The notes under the pieces are model-generated. The model was not told where the DNA came from. It saw nothing but the letters and a program-made list of their open reading frames with translations, and did not search any database. A program made the translations under genes and the position numbers. 64,000 nucleotides of DNA from Fen-1273 sp963837815 (lineage in GTDB: Bacteria > Bacteroidota > Ignavibacteria > UBA10030 > UBA6906), in NCBI GenBank assembly GCA_963837815.1, contig CAWIOS010000013.1, forward strand, positions 1,054,001-1,118,000, given 5' to 3'. This document shows positions 16,265-24,446 of this stretch, in pieces (positions within the stretch are counted from its first letter, which is position 1; each line of letters opens with the position of its first letter).

Positions 16265-16902
16265 CGAAAGACGAGACGAGACCCGGCGGCGAGGAGCAGG
16301 AACCCGCGCCGGACGAGAATGCCGGTGCGGAGGCTCCCCCGGAGACCTCCCCGGCAAATCCGGCGGAGCAGCTCCAGCGCGAGCTGGAAGAGGCCCGCAA
16401 TGCGGCGCAGGCGTCAAGGGACCAGTTCCTCCGGAAAGCCGCGGAATTCGAAAACTACAAACGGCGGACGGAGGCGGAATTCGCGAACATCGTCCGGAAC
16501 GCGAACGAGGGACTGATTCACGCCCTCCTCCCGATCGTGGAAGACCTTACGCGTTCCCTCAAGTCGGGGAGCGGGGAATCGGACGCCGCGGCGTTTTACC
16601 GCGGGGTGGAACTGATATTCCAGAAGCTCATGAAGGTCCTCGAGGCGCAGGGGGTGACGGCGTTCGAGTCGACGGGGAAACCCTTTGACGTCGATTATCA
16701 CGACGCACTCCTCCAGGTAGCACGCGACGACGTCCCCCCGGGGACGGTCGTCCAGGAGATCGCACCGGGATACAAGCTCAACGACAGGGTCCTCCGGCAC
16801 GCCAGGGTCATCGTCTCAGCGGCATCGGTGAACGAACCCGCGCCCGGAGGAACGGTTCCCCCGGAGACGCCGCCCCCGAGCAAGGAGTCGACCCGGCACT
16901 AA
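16261..16902 (+). CDS. grpE: Nucleotide exchange factor GrpE
   Basis: Exchange factor for DnaK, 213 residues. An acidic, Pro/Glu-rich N-terminal tail (1-38) precedes the long dimerising helix (about 39-100, with RKAAEFENYKRRTEAEFA), then the beta-wing domain with FDVDYHDALLQVARDDVPPGTVVQEIAPGYKLNDRVLRHARVIVSA, the canonical GrpE signature. Start overlaps hrcA and stop overlaps dnaJ (TAATG). The extra C-terminal Pro-rich tail is slightly longer than usual. Confidence 0.94.
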   Translation: MTKDETRPGGEEQEPAPDENAGAEAPPETSPANPAEQLQRELEEARNAAQASRDQFLRKAAEFENYKRRTEAEFANIVRNANEGLIHALLPIVEDLTRSLKSGSGESDAAAFYRGVELIFQKLMKVLEAQGVTAFESTGKPFDVDYHDALLQVARDDVPPGTVVQEIAPGYKLNDRVLRHARVIVSAASVNEPAPGGTVPPETPPPSKESTRH

Positions 16903-18071
16903 TGGCGAAACTCGATTACTACCAGATTCTCGGCGTGGCGCGGACCGCCACCCCCGAAGAGATCAAGAAGGCCTACCGGAAACTCGCGCTGCGATACCAT
17001 CCTGACAGAAATCCCGGGAACAAGGAGGCGGAGGAGAAATTCAAGGAGGCGGCGGAGGCGTACGAAGTCCTGGGAGACCAGGCGAAGCGCCAGCGCTACG
17101 ACCAGTTCGGTCACGAGGGGATCCGGGGGACCGACTTCCGCCCGTTCAACGACGTTAACGACATCTTCAGCACATTCAGCGACATATTCGGCGGTGGCGC
17201 GGGAGGGTCGATATTCGACGACATGTTCGGCACGCAGGGGCGGAGGACCACGCGCGGGAACGCCGGGTCGGCCGGATCGGACCTTAAGATCCGCCTGAAG
17301 CTCCCGCTGGAGGAGATCGCCTCCGGCGTGGAAAAGAAGCTGAAGATCAAGAAATGGAAGCGTTGCGACACGTGCGGGGGGACCGGGGCGCGCTCGTCGG
17401 GGAGCATGGCCACGTGCCCCGTGTGCAACGGGACGGGGGAGATTCGCCAGGTGTCGCGCTCTGTGTTCGGCCAGTTCGTGAACATCGCGACGTGCCAGAA
17501 CTGCGGAGGAGAAGGAAAGGTCATCAAGGAACCGTGCCAGACGTGCCACGGCGACGGCAGGGTCCAGGGTGACGCGACAATCAAGGTCCAGATACCGGCG
17601 GGGGTCAGCGAAGGAAACTACATTCCCCTGCGCGGCGAGGGAAACGTCGGAAAACGTGGGGGGCCCGCGGGGGACATCATCGTCGTGATCGAGGAGGAAC
17701 CTCACACGGTGTTCACGCGGAACGGCGACGATGTCATACTCGATCTCCTCGTGAGTTTCCCGGAAGCCGCGATCGGCGGGGACATCGAGGTGCCGACGCT
17801 CACGGGACGCGCCAGGCTCAAGATCGATCCCGGCACACAGTCGGGGCGGATACTCAGGATGAGGGACAAGGGGATTCCCCATCTGAACAGCTTCGGCCGG
17901 GGAGACCAGCTCGTGCGCGTCAACGTCTGGGTCCCCACGACGCTGAACGCGCGGGAGAAGCAGGTATTGAAGGAACTCGGCGAGTCGGAGAATTTCCATC
18001 CCCGCGAGGGGGACCGCTCGGCGAATTCCGAGAAGAGCTTCTTCGGAAGGATGAAAAAAGCGTTCTCCTGA
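16902..18071 (+). CDS. dnaJ: Chaperone DnaJ
   Basis: Hsp40 co-chaperone of DnaK, 389 residues. J domain (1-70) with HPD in RYHPDRNPG, a Gly/Phe-rich linker (about 75-125), four zinc-binding CxxCxGxG-type repeats (CDTCGGTG, CPVCNGTG, CQNCGGEG, CQTCHGDG, about 154-220) and the C-terminal substrate-binding and dimer domains. dnaK is not in this operon. The gene directly follows grpE with overlapping codons. Confidence 0.95.
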   Translation: MAKLDYYQILGVARTATPEEIKKAYRKLALRYHPDRNPGNKEAEEKFKEAAEAYEVLGDQAKRQRYDQFGHEGIRGTDFRPFNDVNDIFSTFSDIFGGGAGGSIFDDMFGTQGRRTTRGNAGSAGSDLKIRLKLPLEEIASGVEKKLKIKKWKRCDTCGGTGARSSGSMATCPVCNGTGEIRQVSRSVFGQFVNIATCQNCGGEGKVIKEPCQTCHGDGRVQGDATIKVQIPAGVSEGNYIPLRGEGNVGKRGGPAGDIIVVIEEEPHTVFTRNGDDVILDLLVSFPEAAIGGDIEVPTLTGRARLKIDPGTQSGRILRMRDKGIPHLNSFGRGDQLVRVNVWVPTTLNAREKQVLKELGESENFHPREGDRSANSEKSFFGRMKKAFS

Positions 18072-18076
18072 ACGGC

Positions 18077-18544
18077 ATGATCACCCTCACGGACCTTCAG
18101 CACCGTTTCGGGTTCACGCGCAACGAAGTCGCGCTCGTTCTTCTCCTGAGCGCGGGGCTCGCGGCCGGGACCGGGATCAGGTGGCTCCGGGGAGAGGACA
18201 TCGCCGGCGGGGAAATCCCCACCGCCTCCGCCTATGCCGCGTCCGACAGTATGTTCGCCGCCCTTTCCGCCGCGGCGGATGCCGACACGGTCCCGGAGTT
18301 CCCGGCCGCCGCGATGCATGCGGCACAGCGGAAACTCCGGCTGGATTCCGCAAGCATCGACATCAACACCGCTTCCGCAGACGACTTGGCGAAGCTCCCG
18401 GGGATCGGAGACGCCTTTGCGCGCCGGATCATTTCGTTCAGGGAAGAACACGGGCGGTTTTCCCGCGTGGAGGACCTCATGCAGGTCTCCGGGATCGGAA
18501 AGAAGAAATTCCAGGCACTCCGGCCCTTCGTGACGACGCGTTGA
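18077..18544 (+). CDS. ComEA-like membrane-anchored helix-hairpin-helix protein
   Basis: 155 residues: one hydrophobic segment (about 18-35) and a C-terminal tandem helix-hairpin-helix domain (about 92-153) with DINTASADDLAKLPGIGDAFARRIISFREEHGRF and VSGIGKKKFQAL. ComEA proteins bind incoming DNA at the membrane during natural transformation; shorter homologues without proven competence roles are common. It begins five bases after dnaJ. The pilM-like promoter overlaps its stop codon. Confidence 0.8.
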   Translation: MITLTDLQHRFGFTRNEVALVLLLSAGLAAGTGIRWLRGEDIAGGEIPTASAYAASDSMFAALSAAADADTVPEFPAAAMHAAQRKLRLDSASIDINTASADDLAKLPGIGDAFARRIISFREEHGRFSRVEDLMQVSGIGKKKFQALRPFVTTR

Positions 18545-18569
18545 CAGACTCCCGGTTTTTTTGCATATT
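18541..18569 (+). promoter_or_regulatory. Promoter of the pilM-like/rsmD/coaD operon
   Basis: TTGACA, 17 bases, CATATT. The -35 overlaps the stop codon of the comEA-like gene. Predicted start near 18576, leader about 33 nt. Confidence 0.7.
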
Positions 18570-18608
18570 TGATGCAGCAGGGGCACTCTCACATAACGGT
18601 TCTGGCCT

Positions 18609-19511
18609 TTGTCACCGCAAGACCTCATTGTAGGATTGAGCATCAGCGGGGGGGGCATTCAGGCCGTCGAAATCGACCGCTCGGGCCCCACGACCACCCT
18701 TCTCTCGATCGATGAGTGGGAAAACACACTCCCGGCCGCGTCGACAAACGGCTCGGAGGAAGGGCTTCTGGAATTTCAGCGCCTGTTCGGCAAGTTCATA
18801 CGTGAAAACCGCGTCCGCGCGGGCCGGATGTCGATCTCGCTCGACACATCGATGCTCTTCCTGAATTCCATGCCCATCGACCAGGGGCTCACGCGGAGTG
18901 AAATCAACGACCACGTCAAGTGGGAGCTCTCCCAGTATTTTCCCGATACGCCGACGACGGACTTCATCACCGACGTCCACATCCTGACAGAACGGGCGAA
19001 CGATCCATACACCGAGGCGTTGAGCGTCTCCGTCCGCCGCCACGACGCCGTCACGATACAGAAGGCGGCGAAGGCGGCGGGGATGGAGCTCGCCATCGTC
19101 GACGCGGACCACTTCGCCGCGGATACCGCGCTGAGGATCAACTACCCGGATACGTACCGGAAGTACATCGCGCTGATCGGCGTCAAGGAGAACCGGCTCG
19201 ACATCAGCCTGATGCGGAACGGCAGTCTGGAATCCTACCGCTACATCATCGTACAATCCAACCAGGAAATCATCCAGGGGATCGCGGCGCTCGCGCGCAA
19301 AACACCCGGGCTCTACTCCATGACTGTCTACGGACCCTACCTCGACAGGGACCTCCTGACACAGATCCGGAGGGGATCGCCGATACTCGTGGAAGCACTC
19401 AACCCCCTGCGTCATGTCAATGTGTCCGATACGCTCCGTCTCGCCGAGCACCTGACAGTCCCGTCGTACCGTTTCGCCTCGGCGGTAGGCGTCGCCCTCC
19501 GCAGGGATTGA
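18609..19511 (+). CDS. PilM-like actin-fold protein
   Basis: 300 residues resembling the PilM/FtsA-like actin-fold ATPase of type IV pili: it opens with LIVGLSISGGGIQAVEIDR (phosphate-1 loop), has LDTSMLFLNSMPI, an EINDHVKWELSQYFP segment matching the PilM pattern of pilin-assembly partners, and a later adenosine-side region around ALIGVKENRLDISLM. The start is TTG; no strong ribosome-binding site was found. No pilN, pilO, pilP or pilQ follows; instead rsmD and coaD do. It may have been co-opted for another membrane-assembly role, or the partner genes lie elsewhere. Confidence 0.65.
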   Translation: MSPQDLIVGLSISGGGIQAVEIDRSGPTTTLLSIDEWENTLPAASTNGSEEGLLEFQRLFGKFIRENRVRAGRMSISLDTSMLFLNSMPIDQGLTRSEINDHVKWELSQYFPDTPTTDFITDVHILTERANDPYTEALSVSVRRHDAVTIQKAAKAAGMELAIVDADHFAADTALRINYPDTYRKYIALIGVKENRLDISLMRNGSLESYRYIIVQSNQEIIQGIAALARKTPGLYSMTVYGPYLDRDLLTQIRRGSPILVEALNPLRHVNVSDTLRLAEHLTVPSYRFASAVGVALRRD

Positions 19512-19515
19512 ACCG

Positions 19516-20082
19516 ATGAGGGTCATCAGCGGGTTGTACAGGGGAAGGACGCTCCGGACAGTAAGGGACATGTCGGTCCGCCCCGCAACCGACAGGGTGC
19601 GTCAGACCGTTTTCGACATGCTTATGAACAGGATGGAATTTGACGGGGCGCGCGTGCTGGACCTCTTCGCAGGGAGCGGCAGCCTGGGGATCGAAGCGCT
19701 CAGCCGCGGTGCGGGCCACGTGACGTTTGTCGAACACGCGCGCGAAGCGGCGGAATTCATCGAGCTCAACCTGCGGACGCTCGGGTGCGGGGATGCCGGC
19801 ACCGTCCTGGAATCCGACGCGCTCAGCTTCCTCCGGCCCGGCGTCGGTCCGTTCGATCTCATATTCGCCGATCCGCCGTACGCGTTTGACGGAACCGCGG
19901 ATATCCCCGGCATCGTGGCCGAAAGCGGAATACTCCGGAGGGGAGGTTACCTCCTCATCGAGCACGCCGCGGGACAGGCGTTCGGAATCGCCCCCGGCCT
20001 CCGCACCGGGCCCGTGAAGCGTTTCGGGCGGACGCACGTGACCTTTTTTACGCCGACAGACGGAAGGACCGACACTCCATGA
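19516..20082 (+). CDS. rsmD: 16S rRNA guanine-966 N2-methyltransferase
   Basis: SAM-dependent methyltransferase that modifies G966 of 16S rRNA in the assembled 30S subunit. 188 residues: the N-terminal RVISGLYRGRTL and RPATDRVRQTVFDML stretches, SAM-binding VLDLFAGSGSLGIEALSRGA, and the catalytic DPPYAF (NPPY-type). It starts four bases after the pilM-like gene and overlaps coaD by ATGA. The rsmD-coaD pairing is widespread in bacteria. Confidence 0.92.
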   Translation: MRVISGLYRGRTLRTVRDMSVRPATDRVRQTVFDMLMNRMEFDGARVLDLFAGSGSLGIEALSRGAGHVTFVEHAREAAEFIELNLRTLGCGDAGTVLESDALSFLRPGVGPFDLIFADPPYAFDGTADIPGIVAESGILRRGGYLLIEHAAGQAFGIAPGLRTGPVKRFGRTHVTFFTPTDGRTDTP

Positions 20083-20564
20083 CGCAGCGGATCGCACTCT
20101 ACCCGGGGACGTTCGACCCGATCACATACGGCCACATCGACGTGATCCGGAGAGCCGCCGAGCTCTTCACGCGCGTCGTCGTCCTTGTCGCGCGCAACTC
20201 CTCGAAGCGTCCGATGTTCACGGACGAGGAGCGGGCCGCGATGATTCGGGCGGTCTTCCGGCACCACCGCCGCGTGGAGGTTGACTCGTTCAACGGACTT
20301 CTCGTGGAATACGCACGGCGGCGGAAGGCGACGGTGATCATCCGCGGGCTCCGCGCGGTCTCCGATTTCGAGTACGAATTCCAGATGGCACTGACGAACC
20401 GGAAACTGGCGCCCACGATCGACACCGTCTTCCTCGTTCCGCACGAGAAGTACACCTACCTGAATTCGACGATCGTCAGGGAGGTGGCGCGGCTTGGCGG
20501 GGACGTGTCCGGCTTCGTCCCCCCCGGAGTCAGGCGGCGCCTCCTTGCGAAGGCAGCCCTCTGA
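20079..20564 (+). CDS. coaD: Phosphopantetheine adenylyltransferase
   Basis: Penultimate enzyme of coenzyme A synthesis, joining ATP and 4'-phosphopantetheine to dephospho-CoA. 161 residues, normal length. Motifs: YPGTFDPITYGHIDVIRRA with the TxGH nucleotidyltransferase signature, VIIRGLRAVSDFEYEFQMALTNR, and STIVRE in place of the usual SSTLVRE. Overlaps rsmD. Confidence 0.95.
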   Translation: MTQRIALYPGTFDPITYGHIDVIRRAAELFTRVVVLVARNSSKRPMFTDEERAAMIRAVFRHHRRVEVDSFNGLLVEYARRRKATVIIRGLRAVSDFEYEFQMALTNRKLAPTIDTVFLVPHEKYTYLNSTIVREVARLGGDVSGFVPPGVRRRLLAKAAL

Positions 20565-20572
20565 CGCCGGGC

Positions 20573-20758
20573 ATGCCCCATCTCCCGGCAAACATACGGA
20601 ACCCGGAGGAGTCCCGGACGCTTCTCCTGACGCAGAAGGCCCGCCTCATGCAGGAGGCCGGCGCGCCGGAATACGTCAGGCTTTCGTTTGCCGCATCCAC
20701 GGGGAACCTTGAAAACGGGATGGACCGTCTTGTCCCTGGCCTCGGGGAAACTCAGTAG
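20573..20758 (+). CDS. Small hypothetical protein
   Basis: 61 residues filling the gap between coaD (8 bases before) and the zinc-ribbon gene (13 bases after), in the same direction. It is charged and has a helical look (ESRTLLLTQKARLMQEAGAPEYVRLSFAASTGN), with no cysteine or membrane segment. The fit to the gap and the absence of any overlapping gene support it; the weak ribosome-binding site argues against it. No function can be given. Confidence 0.45.
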   Translation: MPHLPANIRNPEESRTLLLTQKARLMQEAGAPEYVRLSFAASTGNLENGMDRLVPGLGETQ

Positions 20759-20771
20759 AGGAAGGAAATTC

Positions 20772-21182
20772 ATGCCGACATACGAGTATGTGTGCAGACA
20801 GTGCGGGCACACGTTCGAGGAATTCCAGTCGATGACCGAGGAGCCGCTCACGAGGTGCCCGGAGTGCGGCACCGACAACCTCGCCCGCGTGATGGGGACC
20901 GGGGGAGGAATCATATTCAAGGGGAGCGGGTTCTACATCACCGACTACAGGAACACCGGCGCGTCCGGAAGGACGGACGCGGGGAAGAGAGCGTCGGACA
21001 AAAAAGAGAACGCCGCCGCGAAGTCGGGCGGAGAGCCGGGCGGAACCGGGAAGGGCGAAACCGGGAATAAAGAACAGGAGAAGAAGAAAGGGGCAGAGAA
21101 GAGCGGACGAGAAAAAGGGACCTCCGGATCTCAGTCCCCCCCCTCCGCGCCGCCGTCAGGGCCGTCGGAGAAGAAGGACTGA
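20772..21182 (+). CDS. FmdB-type zinc-ribbon protein
   Basis: 136 residues. The N-terminal third is the FmdB/CxxC putative regulatory zinc ribbon: MPTYEYVCRQCGHTFEEFQ, then TRCPECGTDNLARVMG, followed by the usual GSGFYITDYR. The rest is a Lys/Glu/Gly-rich low-complexity tail that is longer than in most homologues. A GAGGAAGG ribosome-binding site precedes the ATG. The family is widespread; its function is unproven (named after a formamidase regulator). Last gene of the pilM-like/rsmD/coaD operon. Confidence 0.85.
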   Translation: MPTYEYVCRQCGHTFEEFQSMTEEPLTRCPECGTDNLARVMGTGGGIIFKGSGFYITDYRNTGASGRTDAGKRASDKKENAAAKSGGEPGGTGKGETGNKEQEKKKGAEKSGREKGTSGSQSPPSAPPSGPSEKKD

Positions 21183-21206
21183 GACCCGGCCGGTTCCCCT
21201 GAACGA

Positions 21207-21614
21207 TCAGGCTCCCTTCTTCATCATCTTCCCCTTCGGCGCCGGGGCTTCCTTCAGCGACGTGACCGTCATCGTGCCGTCGTCGCCCACGGTTCCCGTC
21301 GCGGAGAAATAGAGTCCCTTCTCGCGCTTCGTTTTCCCGATGAGGGCCTTCGCCGTCTTGCACCCGTTCTCGTCGAACCTGTAGTACTTGCCCCCCGAGA
21401 ATATCCCGAAGCCGCTCGCCGCACACTGGTCGTCAAGCGCGCAGTCCTTCGTGTGTCCTTCCGCCTTCTCCATCGCGTTTTCCTTCATCGCCATCTTTCC
21501 CGCGCACATCTGGTCGACGACGTAGCCCTTGAGCGTTTTGGGCTTTGCATCCCCCGCGTATGCGGAGAGGGTGAAGGAGAGAACAACCGTACACAGTGCA
21601 GTGAGATACTTCAT
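21207..21614 (-). CDS. Small secreted cysteine-containing protein
   Basis: 135 residues with a clear signal peptide (about 1-22, ending SAYAG). The mature part has four cysteines in the pattern DQMCAG, HTKDCAL, DQCAASG and ENGCKT, then a small beta-rich domain (GLYFSATGTVGDDGTMTVTSLKEA) and a Lys/Met-rich tail. It resembles uncharacterised periplasmic proteins of soil and sediment bacteria; metal or disulfide binding is possible but not shown. A longer upstream ATG (21668) has no signal-peptide support. It follows lptB by 87 bases. Confidence 0.65.
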   Translation of the reverse strand: MKYLTALCTVVLSFTLSAYAGDAKPKTLKGYVVDQMCAGKMAMKENAMEKAEGHTKDCALDDQCAASGFGIFSGGKYYRFDENGCKTAKALIGKTKREKGLYFSATGTVGDDGTMTVTSLKEAPAPKGKMMKKGA

Positions 21615-21701
21615 GGCAGCTCCCTGATTGTATTTGTACATGAGAGAGTGGGTGTCACCGGTGAACAACGGTGTGAGACGGTGAAAAGTTCCCTCCCTGT
21701 C

Positions 21702-22463
21702 TCATTCGTAACGGTCAAGCCTGAATTTTTCCCCCAGGTAGAGTTTCCGTGCCTCGGGGTCATCGGCGAGGCTTTTCGACGTTCCCGCCTTCAGGATCTG
21801 CCCTTCGAACAGCAGGTATGCCCTGTCGGTGATCGAGAGCGTCTCGTGCACGTTGTGGTCGGTCACGAGCACCCCGATCCCGCGCTTCTTCAGCGCCGCG
21901 ACGATCCTCATGATCTCCTCGACGGCGATCGGGTCGATCCCCGCGAACGGCTCGTCGAGGAGTATGAAATTCGGGTCCGTCGCAAGCGCGCGCGCGATCT
22001 CGGTCCTCCGCCGCTCCCCCCCGGAAAGCATGTAACCCTTGCTCCGCGCGAGGTGGGCGATGTTGAAGTCCGCCATGAGGCGGTCGCATTTTGCGCTCCG
22101 CTCGGCGGACGTCATGTCGAGCATCTGCAGGACGGCGAGGATGTTCTCCTGGACGGACATTTTCCGGAAGACGGAGGCCTCCTGCGGGAGGTAGCCGATC
22201 CCCATTCGCGCGCGTCTGTACATTGCGACGTTCGTGATCTCGGCGTCGTCAAGGTACACCTTCCCGTCGTTCGGCGGGATCATCCCGACGATCATGTAGA
22301 ATGTCGTCGTCTTCCCCGCGCCGTTCGGACCGAGGAGCCCGACGACCTCCCCCTGCCGTACGTCGATGCTCACCCCCCTGACGACAGTCCGCTTCCTGTA
22401 CTTCTTCACGAGGTTTTCGGCGCGAAGCACGCGCCCCGATTCCTGACCGATCCCGTTCGCCAT
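21702..22463 (-). CDS. lptB: LPS export ABC transporter ATPase LptB
   Basis: Cytosolic ATPase that powers LPS extraction from the inner membrane by LptFG. 253 residues with Walker A GPNGAGKTT, Q-loop YLPQEASVFRKMSV (LptB-typical), signature LSGGERRR, Walker B FILLDEPFAGID and the switch His in VTDHNV. It is the last lpt gene of the kdsC-lptC-lptA-lptB operon. LptF and LptG are not in the window. Confidence 0.94.
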   Translation of the reverse strand: MANGIGQESGRVLRAENLVKKYRKRTVVRGVSIDVRQGEVVGLLGPNGAGKTTTFYMIVGMIPPNDGKVYLDDAEITNVAMYRRARMGIGYLPQEASVFRKMSVQENILAVLQMLDMTSAERSAKCDRLMADFNIAHLARSKGYMLSGGERRRTEIARALATDPNFILLDEPFAGIDPIAVEEIMRIVAALKKRGIGVLVTDHNVHETLSITDRAYLLFEGQILKAGTSKSLADDPEARKLYLGEKFRLDRYE

Positions 22464-22481
22464 GGAAGTCCGATTCCGTTC

Positions 22482-23735
22482 TTAGTTGTCGCGCGACGCC
22501 GGGCGAAGGAGGCGCGGCGGGTTCGGCCGCCAGGCAAACCCCGGGAGGGCGTAGTCCGTCTCTTTTCCCCGCACCATGTTTTCCGGAAAATAATCCCCCT
22601 CCACGCCGCCGTACACGGTGATCGTCTCCGCCTTCCCACCGGCGAAGACCATCACGATCCTGTCGCCGCTGGTCCTGTTGAGGCCGTTGGCGAGCGTGTC
22701 GTCGTACAGGTGGTACAGGCTCAGGGCGCGTCCTTCCACGTCCGTCCGGCTCAACCCCGCCGTGCCGAAGAGCATCGTGAGCCTGTCCCCCGCGATCTGG
22801 TCGTACCGGTCGGGGTGAAGCGAATCGCTCCGCGAGACGGCGAATGCGTTCCCCATCACGAGGAGCCGCTCGAGCTTCCGTTTCTTCAGGTAGACGTTGA
22901 CCGAATCCCCCGCGACCTGCGTGTCCCTGTACCAGATCACCGGCGCGCTGCGGAGCTGGATGCTGTCCGCCGCCGTGTAGAAGCACGCGTACCGGGCGGT
23001 CCCCGCGATGTCCCCCCGGACGAGTTCAACGCTGTCGCGAGCGATGAGCCGGCGCGTGGAATCCCTGAACGACTCGAGGACGATGCCGCGCACCTGAAGC
23101 GTGTCGAAACGCCCGTCCGCGGCCGAGTCGATCTGCACCATCAGCGGGGAGACCGTCATCCTGCTGTACAAAGCCGCGGCGTCGTGATCGAGCCGGCCCC
23201 CGGTGATCGTCAGCCTGTCCGCGGGGCTCCTGACGACGACGTGCCCGAGCGCGAGGGACCGCCGTGTCGCACGCCAGTACAGGAGCGTGTCCGCGGTGAC
23301 CACGGACGAGGAATCGATGACGGTGACGTGAGTGCGGAAGAACGCCCGCCGCTCCTCCGCGAAGTATTCCCCGTAGGCGGCCCTCAGCCGCGTCGTCCCG
23401 TCGTCGAGCGCGACGTCGTCGAACCCCTCCGCGCGGCGTTCCGGGCGGTAATACGCGCCGCGCGGGGCCCGCAGCGTCATGCTGTCATCGGTGACGACGA
23501 CGTTGCCGTTGAGAAGGAATTTCCCCTCGGCGATGAACTGGAGCGCGCGTTCGCACGTGACGCGCGTCTTTTCCTGCGTCAGCAGGACGTGGCCGATCAG
23601 CTCGCGGACGTCCACACCGTCGATCTGCTTTACGTGGAGGGTATCGGCGCTCACCTCCTGCGCGCACGCGGCCGGCGCGAGAAGGGCGAGGACGCACAGG
23701 GCAAGCGCGCGGAGCGGCATCGTGCGTTCATTCAT
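22482..23735 (-). CDS. OstA-domain LPS transport protein, LptA-like
   Basis: Exported protein of 417 residues with a signal peptide (about 6-25, ending ACAQ) and repeated OstA/LptA-type beta-jellyroll strands: LIGHVLLTQEKTRVTCERALQF, LNGNVVVTDDSMTL, ALGHVVVRSPADRLTITGGRLD, VMGNAFAVSRSDSLHPDRYDQIAGDRLTM. It is more than twice the length of E. coli LptA and probably holds several jellyroll modules, forming a longer periplasmic bridge for LPS. It overlaps lptC upstream and precedes lptB by 18 bases, so placement in the Lpt pathway is secure; the exact role (LptA versus an OstA-like accessory) is inferred. Confidence 0.82.
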   Translation of the reverse strand: MNERTMPLRALALCVLALLAPAACAQEVSADTLHVKQIDGVDVRELIGHVLLTQEKTRVTCERALQFIAEGKFLLNGNVVVTDDSMTLRAPRGAYYRPERRAEGFDDVALDDGTTRLRAAYGEYFAEERRAFFRTHVTVIDSSSVVTADTLLYWRATRRSLALGHVVVRSPADRLTITGGRLDHDAAALYSRMTVSPLMVQIDSAADGRFDTLQVRGIVLESFRDSTRRLIARDSVELVRGDIAGTARYACFYTAADSIQLRSAPVIWYRDTQVAGDSVNVYLKKRKLERLLVMGNAFAVSRSDSLHPDRYDQIAGDRLTMLFGTAGLSRTDVEGRALSLYHLYDDTLANGLNRTSGDRIVMVFAGGKAETITVYGGVEGDYFPENMVRGKETDYALPGFAWRPNPPRLLRPASRDN

Positions 23736-24300
23736 GTTTCAGGGCCTGCCCCGTCACGCGGAATATCCTGTAGTTTTTCAGATCCTGATCGCTCACGAGT
23801 CCCTGTCCCGCGATGTGCTCCGTGGGCGAGGTGATGTCAACGAACGCGTTCGTGTGGATCGTCCTGTCGGCGTTCGTCCAGCACAGGCTGTCGGTCTTCA
23901 TCGTCGAACCGCTGTCGGACACGACGACGACGTCCGTGTAGGCCGTGAAATCCTGCGTGGCGTCGTTCACCTTTCCCCGCCGGGCGGTCAGAAGCGACGT
24001 GTGGCGCCCCTCCTCGTCGAAAAAGTCGACGTGGACGCTGTCGTCGAGAAGCGTGATCCTCGTCGTCTGGAAGTCCGCGATGTGGCCCGCCCAGAGAACC
24101 GCCTTGATGCGTGCGGAATCGGTAAAGTACACGGTGCTCCGCCAGCTTTCCTGGGACGGGAGCGACGCGTCGGGGAGCGGCTGGACGGAAGGATTGATCT
24201 TTTCGCCGCAACCCGCGGGAAGGAGAAGCGCCGCGAGAAGGAGCCGGGCGCCCGCACGCCGCGCCCGCACGCTGTCCGTGACCGGTGTTCTCCCTTTCAT
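23728..24300 (-). CDS. lptC: LPS export protein LptC, lipoprotein form
   Basis: 190 residues. A hydrophobic signal (about 17-30) ends in LLLPAGC, a good lipobox, so it is likely lipid-anchored rather than membrane-spanning as in E. coli. The mature part is a single LptC jellyroll: HIADFQTTRITLLDDSVHVDFFDEEGRHTSLLTARRGKVND, then YTDVVVVSDSGSTMKTDSLCW and a closing TSPTEHIAGQGLVSD strand set. It overlaps the LptA-like gene and lies 147 bases after kdsC. Confidence 0.85.
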   Translation of the reverse strand: MKGRTPVTDSVRARRAGARLLLAALLLPAGCGEKINPSVQPLPDASLPSQESWRSTVYFTDSARIKAVLWAGHIADFQTTRITLLDDSVHVDFFDEEGRHTSLLTARRGKVNDATQDFTAYTDVVVVSDSGSTMKTDSLCWTNADRTIHTNAFVDITSPTEHIAGQGLVSDQDLKNYRIFRVTGQALKHE

Positions 24301-24446
24301 TCAGCCTTTCCTCCTGAACAAGTGACGCATGGAAAGGGGGGGGTCCGCAGGGAGGACGGTTTCAATCAGCTCGGGTTCCCCGGGGCGTAATGGACGGGGG
24401 TACTCCGCGAAAATACGATTGAGACAGGACAGAGATCGGATCGTGA

